From the NCBI GenBank assembly GCA_937899245.1, contig CALDKB010000049.1, positions 62,001-126,000 on the forward strand: a stretch of DNA of 64,000 bases, given 5' to 3'. Shown here piece by piece: positions 56,587-64,000 of this stretch. This stretch comes from an uncultured Bacteroidales bacterium (GTDB lineage Bacteria; Bacteroidota; Bacteroidia; Bacteroidales; ML635J-15). The notes under the pieces are model-generated. The model did no database searches, was not told the origin of the DNA, and was given only the letters and a program-made list of their open reading frames with translations. A program made the position numbers and the translations under genes. Each line of letters opens with the position of its first letter. Position 1 is the first letter of the stretch.

Positions 56587-58026
56587 ATGACACGGGACGA
56601 GTTTGAAAAAAGACTTTATGACTTGTTGGGATGTGTGCCAACAGGCGGGCAGAAGGAGGCGGCCAATTTGCTCTATACATTTATGGGCGACCGTGACAAA
56701 CTATGTACTTTTTTATTAAAGGGTTATGCTGGAACTGGTAAGACTACATTGATAAGCGCCTTTATTAAACTGCTTGCAGAATTGAAAATCAACACCGTGC
56801 TTCTTGCTCCAACTGGGCGGGCAGCAAAAGTGCTGTCGAATTATTCGGGACATTCGGCATCCACTATACATAAGTGCATTTACCGTAAAAAATCTACCGC
56901 CGATCCAAATGGAAATTTTTCTATAAATTTCAACAAGTTCAAGAATACGGTCTTTATTGTCGACGAAGCTTCGATGATTGGCAACGCTCCTAATGCAGAG
57001 AACACCTTCGGCTCTGGCCGTTTGCTTGATGATTTGTTTGCTTTTGTCTTCAACGACAACAACTGCCGTCTGATATTGTTGGGTGATTCGGCGCAGTTGC
57101 CGCCTGTGGGTACTAGTATCAGCCCGGCTCTTGATGAATTCTACTTGTGCGCTTATGGACTAACGTTTTATTCATACGAATTGTCAGAGGTCGTAAGACA
57201 AGATGCAGATTCTGGTATTCTGTTGAATGCTACCGACTTGCGTGAAATGATGACTCGTGAGAACTTTCAATTTCCAAGTTTGCGTACAAAAGGTTTCCCT
57301 GATATATATTCGATAACTGGTGCCGAACTTATTGATGAAATAGAAAATTCTTATTCGCGGTATGGTAGCGACGAGACAAGGATAATCTGCAAGACAAACA
57401 AATATGCAAACCGCTACAACATGGGGATAAGAAACCGTATTCTCTGGCGGGAGGAGGAACTTTCGTATGGCGATTTGCTGATGGTTGTCAAGAACAATTA
57501 CTCTTGGCTTCCTGAGAACGCGGATATTGATTTCATTGCCAACGGCGATATGCTCGAGGTGCGGAAGGTTAGGCATCATTATGAGCTTTATGGTCATCGC
57601 TACGTCGACTTGGAAGTTAGGTTTGTTGATTTTCCAGACTTGGAGATTGAGGTTAAGGCTTTGCTCGATACGCTGTCAATAGATGCAGCCAATATGCCGG
57701 GGTCTTATTACAAGGAATTGTGGGAACAGCTCGAAGTCGATTATCAGGACATAACAGACACAAAGAAACGACATGAAGCGATACTAAAGGATCCGTATTA
57801 TAACGCATTGCAAATCAAGTATGCTTATGCCTTGACATGCCACAAATCGCAAGGTGGACAGTGGAAATCTGTTTTTGTCGATCATGGCTGGATAAACAAG
57901 GATGAAATTACAGAGGAGGGAAAATTTGAGTTTCTGCGATGGCTTTACACTTCAATAACCCGTGCAACCGAAAGATTGTACCTTGTTAATTTTGATAAGG
58001 ATTTTCTGGCTGACGAAGTTAGATAA
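56587..58026 (+). CDS. RecD-like superfamily 1 helicase/ATPase
   Basis: A 479-residue DNA helicase. Walker A is FLLKGYAGTGKTTLISAF near residue 48; APTGRAAKVLSNYSGHSAST is motif Ia; VFIVDEASMIG is Walker B (motif II); LILLGDSAQLPPVGT is motif III. The second RecA domain contains ALTCHKSQGGQWKSVFVDHG and the motif VI segment YTSITRATERLYLVNF near the end. The size and lack of extra N-terminal domains resemble Dda or RecD2 cores found in Bacteroidota rather than RecD of RecBCD. It overlaps the convergent aminotransferase gene by eight bases at the 3' end. Confidence 0.9.
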   Translation: MTRDEFEKRLYDLLGCVPTGGQKEAANLLYTFMGDRDKLCTFLLKGYAGTGKTTLISAFIKLLAELKINTVLLAPTGRAAKVLSNYSGHSASTIHKCIYRKKSTADPNGNFSINFNKFKNTVFIVDEASMIGNAPNAENTFGSGRLLDDLFAFVFNDNNCRLILLGDSAQLPPVGTSISPALDEFYLCAYGLTFYSYELSEVVRQDADSGILLNATDLREMMTRENFQFPSLRTKGFPDIYSITGAELIDEIENSYSRYGSDETRIICKTNKYANRYNMGIRNRILWREEELSYGDLLMVVKNNYSWLPENADIDFIANGDMLEVRKVRHHYELYGHRYVDLEVRFVDFPDLEIEVKALLDTLSIDAANMPGSYYKELWEQLEVDYQDITDTKKRHEAILKDPYYNALQIKYAYALTCHKSQGGQWKSVFVDHGWINKDEITEEGKFEFLRWLYTSITRATERLYLVNFDKDFLADEVR

Positions 58027-59170
58027 TGTATTTGTCTATTTTGTCGAGGAATAAAAGTATGGGGGCGGTATCATTTACGTCGGTGGGAAGATTAAGCATT
58101 AGTGTAGCATATTTTGTCGCTACAGGAAAACATTCTCCACAGAAGTCCCAGTATTCGTAGTGCGCTTGTACAGGATGTATAGGGCTGTTGAACCATTCTC
58201 CCAAAGGAATTTTATTTTCTTCTGCTATTTTCATTACTGTTTCACGTTCTTCGACAAGAAGTGGGTATTTCAGGAACGAATGATCTTGAAATAAGTCGTT
58301 GGCTACAATGGTCTTTCCTTTCTTTGCCAGATAGTCATTATATATTTCTGCGTTTTTCTTTCTCAGCAGTAGCAAATTGTCAAGCATGGCCAAATTAGTG
58401 ACACCTTTTTTCATTTGTGTTTTCGACATAGCCTTAAAATAGTGACTTGGCATTTCGGCGGTTGTTATTTCTATGCCTGATGACGAGCCCTGAACGAGTT
58501 TGTGCTTGCTTAACCAGCGGTATATTTTTACCATTCGCCAATATCTGTTCTGCGTTAGGATTTTTTCCCTGACAAAATACAGGATTGAAAGTGATATGCT
58601 ATCCTTTACAGATGGCAATTCCAGATTTTGATTGATTGTCTCAAGATTTTTTTTCAATATTAGGTTTGATACCATTGCAAATCCGCCTACTCCTGTGCTG
58701 AATGGCTTGTTCCATTGGGTAGAGTAGAAGGCGGCGTCGCAATAACTTCCGTTTGGCTTCCCATGGTATGTCCCGCCAAATCCATGTGTGCAGTCTTCTA
58801 TGGTGTAGACGTTATGCTCTTTTGCAAACGAGACAAGTTCTTCAACATTTGACGAAAGTCCGAATGTGTTCTGGCAGATTATAACTTTTGTCCTGCTGCT
58901 AAACTTTTTCTTCAGGTCGGAAATGTCAAAGTTGTATGTCTTAGGGTCAATGTCTACATATATCGGTTTGGCTTTCAGATATTTTATGGCATTGGGCACA
59001 ACTACGCAAGTAAAAGCCGGCAACAAGACTTCATCGTCTGGTTTTACATCCATCGCCTTTAAAATTGCAAAAAGAGCGACACGACCTTTCCAATAGAGAA
59101 AAATGTCGTCGGCAGAGGAATGAAGTCTCTTGGCTATTTCGGCCTTAAATATCTGTTCGGTATCTTTCAT
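58019..59170 (-). CDS. DegT/DnrJ/EryC1/StrS-family PLP-dependent aminotransferase
   Basis: Transfers an amino group to a keto-sugar nucleotide, in surface-polysaccharide synthesis. The 383 residues have EVLLPAFTCVVVPNAIKYLK near 47, PLP-ring contact Asp126 in TIEDCTHGFGG and the Schiff-base Lys155 in TQWNKPFSTGVGGFA. The usual His or Ser environment is slightly altered, but the lysine is present. The C-terminal part (ECFPVATKYATLMLNLPTDV) is standard. It is coupled to the GT2 gene by an ATGA overlap, at the 3' end of the polysaccharide locus. Confidence 0.88.
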   Translation of the reverse strand: MKDTEQIFKAEIAKRLHSSADDIFLYWKGRVALFAILKAMDVKPDDEVLLPAFTCVVVPNAIKYLKAKPIYVDIDPKTYNFDISDLKKKFSSRTKVIICQNTFGLSSNVEELVSFAKEHNVYTIEDCTHGFGGTYHGKPNGSYCDAAFYSTQWNKPFSTGVGGFAMVSNLILKKNLETINQNLELPSVKDSISLSILYFVREKILTQNRYWRMVKIYRWLSKHKLVQGSSSGIEITTAEMPSHYFKAMSKTQMKKGVTNLAMLDNLLLLRKKNAEIYNDYLAKKGKTIVANDLFQDHSFLKYPLLVEERETVMKIAEENKIPLGEWFNSPIHPVQAHYEYWDFCGECFPVATKYATLMLNLPTDVNDTAPILLFLDKIDKYII

Positions 59171-60153
59171 CTTTTTATGGGTTTGAATATTCCGACAAAG
59201 GATCCGGCTGCATATGAAAAGTGCAGAACAATGAAGGCATTTACAAGAAGAAATATCTTTAGCTCTTTGTCGGATTTATGCAATTTTATGCTAACTAACA
59301 TCAATATAAGCAGATAGGCGCTCAGTGAAAGAACCGAAATAATTGCCAGAGGCCACCATAATAGAGCTGCCAATGGTGGAAGTACGAGGGAAAGCAAAAA
59401 GATTAACGGAACAAAATGGCGGAGGGAAAGTGATGCAAAATCGCGTGTGTGTTTTACTGTCAGCAGGTTCCACAATCCGTTGCGATAATTGTTGCGCGCA
59501 ATTGCACCGTATGTTTCGCGTGCATAATAAGTACATAGCGCTTCTGGAATTAGAAGGATTTTGCCACCACCGGCGGCAATACGCTTGTTTAGTTCAATAT
59601 CTTGGTTACGAACAAGTTGCTCGTCGTAGTATCCATATTTGTCAAACACATCGCGTCTGAAGCAACCGAACGGAACTGTATCGACTTCCATAATCTTGTC
59701 TGCTCCAATGCGGAACGACCCGTTTCCAACACCAAACCTACTGCTCAATACAGCTTTTATAGCTAATGATTTTGGTGTCTTGTTCATCACATTCGTATTG
59801 CAAACGCAACCGACATTGTCGGCGTTAAGTTCTTTCAGTTTTTGTGTCAGTTGCGAAAAATAATTTGTGGCATATTCGGCATGCATGTCTAGTCGTAGTA
59901 TGATGTCGCCTTTCGCCTGACGAATTGCTAAATTCATGGCGCATGGCACAATGTGCTTAGGGTTGTCCAACATTATAAAATTTGCATTGCTCTTGCAGTA
60001 TTCTTGTAGAATTTCCCTAGTGCCGTCAGTACTTATGCCATCTACAAAAATTACTTCAAGGTCATCTTTAGGGTAATCTTGCTTTTGTATTGATTCAATG
60101 CATGAAACAATATATTTTTTTTCGTTGAAAAGAGGGCAGACTACCGATAGCAT
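59167..60153 (-). CDS. Glycosyltransferase family 2 with C-terminal membrane segments
   Basis: A 328-residue membrane-bound GT-A enzyme. It begins LSVVCPLFNEKKYIVSCIES, followed by VIFVDGISTDGTREILQEYC, the DxD-like RLDMHAEYATNYF near 93 and the acceptor/base motif VRNQDIELNKRIAAGGGKI near 187. Three membrane spans occur at about 245-325 (LIFLLSLVLPPLAALLWWPL). This architecture is shared by transferases such as those of succinoglycan synthesis (ExoA-like). Coupled to the aminotransferase and six bases after the polymerase-GT fusion. Confidence 0.9.
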   Translation of the reverse strand: MLSVVCPLFNEKKYIVSCIESIQKQDYPKDDLEVIFVDGISTDGTREILQEYCKSNANFIMLDNPKHIVPCAMNLAIRQAKGDIILRLDMHAEYATNYFSQLTQKLKELNADNVGCVCNTNVMNKTPKSLAIKAVLSSRFGVGNGSFRIGADKIMEVDTVPFGCFRRDVFDKYGYYDEQLVRNQDIELNKRIAAGGGKILLIPEALCTYYARETYGAIARNNYRNGLWNLLTVKHTRDFASLSLRHFVPLIFLLSLVLPPLAALLWWPLAIISVLSLSAYLLILMLVSIKLHKSDKELKIFLLVNAFIVLHFSYAAGSFVGIFKPIKR

Positions 60154-60158
60154 AACAA

Positions 60159-62438
60159 TTAAATTTTATAAAGTTTTTGATATTTCTTGGCTATTTGTGT
60201 CCAGTCGAATTCGCAGAACTTTTCCTTAGCTATATGATCATAATTGTCAGGGTGTGCCAGTAAATTCCTTAAAGCGTTGGTAATGCTTTCAACTGATTGA
60301 GGATTAACACTTTCGCCAATATTTTCTTCGAAGAATCCGTCGATGCCTTCGTTTTTTGTGTATAGGATTGATAGTCCTTGCGACATAGCTTCGACATATA
60401 CTAGTCCAAATGTTTCGTGATTTGATGGCATTGCAAAAACATTGTTGTTTGAATAAAAGTTTTTCATAATGTTTTTGTCGGTAATTCTACCATGATATTC
60501 AATAACGTCAGGGTGCTTCTTCGCCATATCAAGAATATCTTTTTCCTGCTCTCCATTGCTTCCGGCCAAATCAAGATGGATGTCTGCAAATTCTGTCTTC
60601 AATGAAAGCACAGCATCTATAAGTCGCATGACATTTTTGTTGCTGTCGAAGTTTCCTGCATAGCAAATGTTGTGGGCGTTTTGTTTTGTCTGTGCGCTTA
60701 TGTTGTTAAGCCAGAATGCGTTAAGACCATTTGAAATTACAATGTTTTTTTCTTTTGCCAAATTGCGCATGCCTATTAGTGATATGTGGCTATTAATGCG
60801 TCTTTGTAGCATAGGAGTGATGGAAATAATCTTGTCGGCTTCGCGGATAACTTCCCTGTGAACCCACCATAGGTGAGGCATGTATTTTAAGAATGCGTTC
60901 ATGTCGGTATTGCGTACGGCGACAATGTACGGTATTCCGTATTTGCGCTTTAGGTGGAGGGCTACAGCTCCATCGCTAAATAAATTGGTGGCATGAACGT
61001 AAGAAATCTGCGACAAGTCTATTTGTTTGGATATGTCCTTGCTAATTTTATCAATTTTTGCGTTGAAAAATATTCTGTGCAAAGGACGTAGAATGTAGGA
61101 ATATATTATTTGTGTATGTTCTCCGTCAAAATAGTTCTGGCCTTCAAGTTTCTTGTTTCGAATAGGACAGTATACAATTTGTTCTACGCCTTGATTATCA
61201 AGTTGCTTGTATAGTTCGGAGTGTACTTTGCTGTTAGCGAAGTCGTTGCATATATGAAGCACTTTGCCGTGTTCCGTTCGTGGAAGAGGACTGTTTAGGT
61301 GCGAGCGGAATGTTGCTCCTAATAATAAATAGGCAATTAGTTGTACCGAGCCTGGCCCGTATGGATAGCTTGGTTCGGCAAAACTGACTATAAGAGGAAT
61401 TGTACATACGATATATCCAGCATCGCGGATGTCGGTCTTACGTTTCTTGAACAAATTGCAGAGCGTAAAGATTCCAAAATAGATGTAGAATGCTATAAGT
61501 GGAAGTGCACCAATTCCGTAGCGCACAAGTCTCAGTAACATGTAGTTGTGTATTAGCAGTATGCCTGAGTCTTCCTCCTGTTCGCCCATGAACGATTCCC
61601 TTTGTAGAAATTCAATGGCCTTATGGTTACGTTCCAGTCTGTTTGATGTGAGCACATCGATATTTGACGAAGACTTTCCTCCGATCATGAAGCGGGTAAG
61701 TTCGTCGCCAATAAAACCTACGTATACAATGTATCCGATAAGCAGAACGCCTAAAATGGTGATTATTGTTTTGGCGCTCCACTTGAATTTCCAGTCGCAG
61801 TCCTTAATAGTAATAAAGATAAAGCAAGCTACTAGGGCAAAACAGTCGGATCTAGCTCTAATAAGCACAAGTACAAGGAGCGACAGTACGAAAAGAATAA
61901 GAAAATGTGTGCGCTGCTCTTTTATCTTGATGGCGAAGAAATACATCGCTGCACCGGCAATGGCTAGTAGTCCTCCAATCTGGTTTTTGCCTTCGTCAAG
62001 CATGTAGAATTCGGGGACAACCAAGTCGCCGGCCCAGAAAAAGCAGTTTATTATCGTCATTATTATTACCCCGATTGTGTAGTAGTAGCATATATTCGCC
62101 CATTCCCTGATGTTTGTGTCCAGTGATATGCCGATGCAGATGCTCAAAAATGCAACAGTCAGCTGTGTTAGGTCCGACATCATAAAGTGTCTGCCAAGCA
62201 AAATGAATGTTATGAATTCTAGCGCAACGATTACAATAGTGGCAAAAAATAGGCGTACAAAACGTATCGAACAATATTTTTCTATTGACAACGAAAGCAA
62301 AAAGGCACAACCCATGCATGCCATGATTGCGTACCTGAGGATATAGTAAGTTGCTGTCATGTATATCCATGGCAGATAGGAAACTACCACCATGGCAAGT
62401 GTCGCAAACAGTAGATATTTTGCTATTTTGTTTTTCAC
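60159..62438 (-). CDS. Fusion of an O-antigen polymerase/ligase-like membrane domain and a GT4 glycosyltransferase
   Basis: A protein of about 759 residues. I set the start at the GTG 62436-62438 (KNKIAKYLLFATL), 10 bases after the upstream stop; a longer frame overlaps that gene by 65 bases. Residues 1-385 form about ten membrane spans with a large loop before the last spans (SNRLERNHKAIEFLQRESFM and GILLIHNYMLLRLVRYGIGA), the Wzy/WaaL pattern. From about 395 a soluble GT-B domain follows: GKVLHICNDFANSKVHSELY, VAVRNTDMNAFLKYMP, NICYAGNFDSNKNVMRLIDA, and EX7E in NHETFGLVYVEAMSQG. The frame is continuous, so it is a genuine fusion and not a misread pair. Confidence 0.82.
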   Translation of the reverse strand: MKNKIAKYLLFATLAMVVVSYLPWIYMTATYYILRYAIMACMGCAFLLSLSIEKYCSIRFVRLFFATIVIVALEFITFILLGRHFMMSDLTQLTVAFLSICIGISLDTNIREWANICYYYTIGVIIMTIINCFFWAGDLVVPEFYMLDEGKNQIGGLLAIAGAAMYFFAIKIKEQRTHFLILFVLSLLVLVLIRARSDCFALVACFIFITIKDCDWKFKWSAKTIITILGVLLIGYIVYVGFIGDELTRFMIGGKSSSNIDVLTSNRLERNHKAIEFLQRESFMGEQEEDSGILLIHNYMLLRLVRYGIGALPLIAFYIYFGIFTLCNLFKKRKTDIRDAGYIVCTIPLIVSFAEPSYPYGPGSVQLIAYLLLGATFRSHLNSPLPRTEHGKVLHICNDFANSKVHSELYKQLDNQGVEQIVYCPIRNKKLEGQNYFDGEHTQIIYSYILRPLHRIFFNAKIDKISKDISKQIDLSQISYVHATNLFSDGAVALHLKRKYGIPYIVAVRNTDMNAFLKYMPHLWWVHREVIREADKIISITPMLQRRINSHISLIGMRNLAKEKNIVISNGLNAFWLNNISAQTKQNAHNICYAGNFDSNKNVMRLIDAVLSLKTEFADIHLDLAGSNGEQEKDILDMAKKHPDVIEYHGRITDKNIMKNFYSNNNVFAMPSNHETFGLVYVEAMSQGLSILYTKNEGIDGFFEENIGESVNPQSVESITNALRNLLAHPDNYDHIAKEKFCEFDWTQIAKKYQKLYKI

Positions 62439-62448
62439 TTTGGAATTT

Positions 62449-63333
62449 TTAATCAGGTAAAACAACTTTTTGTCCGAATAGCAAATCGGTGGATGGCAGA
62501 CGCCCACTGTCAAAGCCTCCGGCAGGGGTAAATGTCAACTCGCCAAAATAAGCCTTTCCGTTTTCAAGGTAAAAGTCGGCACGAACAAATGGAAATGGTT
62601 TTGAGAGTATTTCTGCATATTCAAATAGTTCGTCCATGCCTTCAGGTTTTGGAATTGTAAAATTTTCTGGAGCGGCCATGCCTTGTTTGTTAAGCCGTTG
62701 CAACTGCCAGTCGCGATTGAAGAAATAGAAGCTGGGCTTTTCTTGTTTTCCTCTGCCAATGCAGCATAACACGTATTCCGGCTTGCCGTTAAAACAATAT
62801 ATTTTATAGTCGACAGGTGAGGAGCCATCTTCCGTTTCGATGAATTTCTCGCACAATATCAGTTTCTCTTTGAAGCCATATTGAGGTTCTGCGGCTACAT
62901 ATTGGTATTTAATTATTTCAAATCGATTCAAATCTTTTACTGTCGACTCTATGTCAATCTTTTGCTTGCCGTTGCATATCACATTTCCTCCACAGCCGAA
63001 ATTCCATTTCAGGACATATTTTTCGGGTAGTTCTTCCCATTTGATTTCGTCTGCATGATGGTACACCTTGATAAGTGGGTTTAGTATGTGTTCCAGTCCA
63101 CATTTCCTGACGTATTCACGTACCCTGTATTTGTCGGCACATTGCTCTACAAGTTCATTGTCCTTGTAATAATGAATCTTCATCCATTGGATTTTCTCGT
63201 CAAGTGTCTGCGGATGTCTCAAGTGCAAGCGCTTGTGATGGCATGCAAAATACAATACCTTGACAGTCAGTCTGGGCGATATACCTGTCATGATATATCT
63301 TGCCAGCATATTTATTTTTGACCTGAATTCCAT
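62449..63333 (-). CDS. ATP-grasp protein, TupA-like, of a polysaccharide locus
   Basis: A 294-residue ATP-grasp fold protein. LRHPQTLDEKIQWMKIHYYK, then CADKYRVREYVRKCGLEHIL, and EKYVLKWNFGCGGNVICNG (nucleotide-binding loop) are followed by CEKFIETEDGSSPVDYKIYC and VRADFYLENGKAYFGELTFT with the metal-binding Asp and Glu. This is the TupA-like ATP-grasp pattern of teichuronopeptide and capsule loci, in which an amino acid or acid group is joined to a glycan through an acyl phosphate. The start is 10 bases after the stop of the next gene upstream, which is also ATP-grasp. Confidence 0.85.
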   Translation of the reverse strand: MEFRSKINMLARYIMTGISPRLTVKVLYFACHHKRLHLRHPQTLDEKIQWMKIHYYKDNELVEQCADKYRVREYVRKCGLEHILNPLIKVYHHADEIKWEELPEKYVLKWNFGCGGNVICNGKQKIDIESTVKDLNRFEIIKYQYVAAEPQYGFKEKLILCEKFIETEDGSSPVDYKIYCFNGKPEYVLCCIGRGKQEKPSFYFFNRDWQLQRLNKQGMAAPENFTIPKPEGMDELFEYAEILSKPFPFVRADFYLENGKAYFGELTFTPAGGFDSGRLPSTDLLFGQKVVLPD

Positions 63334-63343
63334 AGTTCAATTT

Positions 63344-64000
63344 CTACCAGTAGCTATGTCTTGTGTTTCTCTTTGTGTATAGCTTTTTCAAAAAATCTTC
63401 TGGATTGTCGCCGAAAGCAGGTCCGAATGCCGATTGGCTTAAATCTGGGTCCGCATTCCATTCTATAAAGATAGGTTCTCCGTTTTCGCCAACAGCAAAA
63501 TCCCATGCTGCGATATTAAAGTGTGGCAGGTTGAAATGAAGTCTTTTGGCTGTTTCTACGACTTCGTTAAATGAAGGAATCTGATATCCTTCAAGTGTAA
63601 CTCCACAATCGGTCTTTTCAACCAGATCGTAGCCGGGTGCACCAAATGCATATTTTCCAAGAGTTCCGTCGGCGTTTATCAAAGTGCTTATTCCGCCTGC
63701 GCTCTCATTGTCGATAACCTGACCTGCGCGTCCGATACGAATGACAGCGTAGATAAGTTTTACGTCCATGTCTTTGCGGTATGTAAGCAATCGTATGGTA
63801 TTGACTGATGCCGGATTCAATGCAGCCATTCTTTCGTGCTGATGGACAACTGTTTGAATGATAAAGTCTCGTTTGTATTCGTCGAAAAGCTGGGCGATGG
63901 TCTTGCCGTTGCGGTTTGTAATTCCGTCTTTCACCTGGATTCTGCAAACGCCTTCGCCACGTGTCTTGAGCGATGGCTTTACAATAGCATCGTCTAAGTT
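63344..64000 (-). CDS. Sugar-transfer-associated ATP-grasp protein, N-terminus outside the window
   Basis: The frame is open through base 64000, giving 218 visible residues; the start lies beyond the window. Near the cut is DDAIVKPSLKTRGEGVCRIQ, an ATP-binding KP segment with a glycine loop. Further on come LNPASVNTIRLLTYRK, DNESAGGISTLINADGTLGK and the catalytic end FNIAAWDFAVGENGEPIFIE followed by WNADPDLSQ. This is the pattern of ATP-grasp proteins beside polysaccharide sugar transferases. It is paired with the TupA-like gene 10 bases downstream and probably modifies the same glycan. Confidence 0.85.
   Translation of the reverse strand, partial: NLDDAIVKPSLKTRGEGVCRIQVKDGITNRNGKTIAQLFDEYKRDFIIQTVVHQHERMAALNPASVNTIRLLTYRKDMDVKLIYAVIRIGRAGQVIDNESAGGISTLINADGTLGKYAFGAPGYDLVEKTDCGVTLEGYQIPSFNEVVETAKRLHFNLPHFNIAAWDFAVGENGEPIFIEWNADPDLSQSAFGPAFGDNPEDFLKKLYTKRNTRHSYW

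Noticed and set aside
1..64000. CRISPR arrays, tRNA and rRNA genes, insertion sequences
   Set aside because: I found no regularly spaced repeats, no cloverleaf with a TTCGA arm and CCA-like end in the gaps, no rRNA segments and no transposase.

Overview
The window reads as chromosome of a member of the Bacteroidota, most likely the order Bacteroidales. The evidence is a recurring TAnnTTTG promoter element in front of many genes, an RprXY-type two-component pair, BatD and BatE, two proteins with C-terminal type IX secretion (T9SS) sorting domains, and DUF3822, M64-peptidase and GtrA-type genes of the kind common in that phylum. T9SS cargo argues against the genus Bacteroides itself. I see no rRNA, tRNA, CRISPR array, prophage or insertion sequence.

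Layout. 1-5748 (minus): a tight run uvrA, acyl carrier protein, dapD, GT4 glycosyltransferase, tsaC and prmC (cut by the window edge). 5938-7365 (plus): an HtrA/DegP protease. 7446-13144 (minus): two related small lipoproteins, a 1419-residue double acyl-CoA-dehydratase-activase-like protein and its TetR-type neighbour. 13316-15878 (plus): dTDP-glucose 4,6-dehydratase and histidine ammonia-lyase. 15994-23088 (minus): a degenerate GNAT/membrane protein, metK behind a probable SAM-II riboswitch, GT2-lgt, the cobB/2-hydroxyacid dehydrogenase/TauE operon, and GtrA. 23313-25478 (plus): an AlbA-domain protein, a secreted M64 metallopeptidase and a small cysteine-rich membrane protein. 25514-31459 (minus): gpmI, lipoprotein, NAD(P)-binding protein, T9SS subtilisin and xseA in one operon. 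31681-43368 (plus): a membrane protein, a Sau3AI-like restriction-modification cassette with a DpnD-like gene, pdxA, a short malic enzyme, a T9SS SGNH hydrolase, an M23-LysM peptidase and metG. 43445-46236: yidD and an unknown HTH-like protein, divergent from an FtsA-like protein across a promoter region carrying five TTAAGC/GCTTAA boxes. 46334-48542 (minus): rprY and rprX. 49045-54344 (plus): a metal-site-degenerate phosphatase homologue, then batD, batE, a lipoprotein and a DUF456 protein. 54347-56506 (minus): rsmD, DUF3822 and a conserved membrane-anchored protein. 56587-58026 (plus): a RecD-like helicase. 58019-64000 (minus): a surface-polysaccharide locus with a DegT-type aminotransferase, a GT2, an O-antigen-polymerase/GT4 fusion and two ATP-grasp proteins, the last one cut by the window end.

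Most of the window is housekeeping. The parts most likely to hold something undescribed are the divergent FtsA-like/HTH pair with its repeated operator-like boxes (43723-46236), the apparent phosphatase pseudoenzyme (49045-50703), the restriction cassette with a DpnD-like gene (33048-36032) and the polymerase-glycosyltransferase fusion (60159-62438). Product names come from reading motifs and overall protein pattern by eye; no database search was run.
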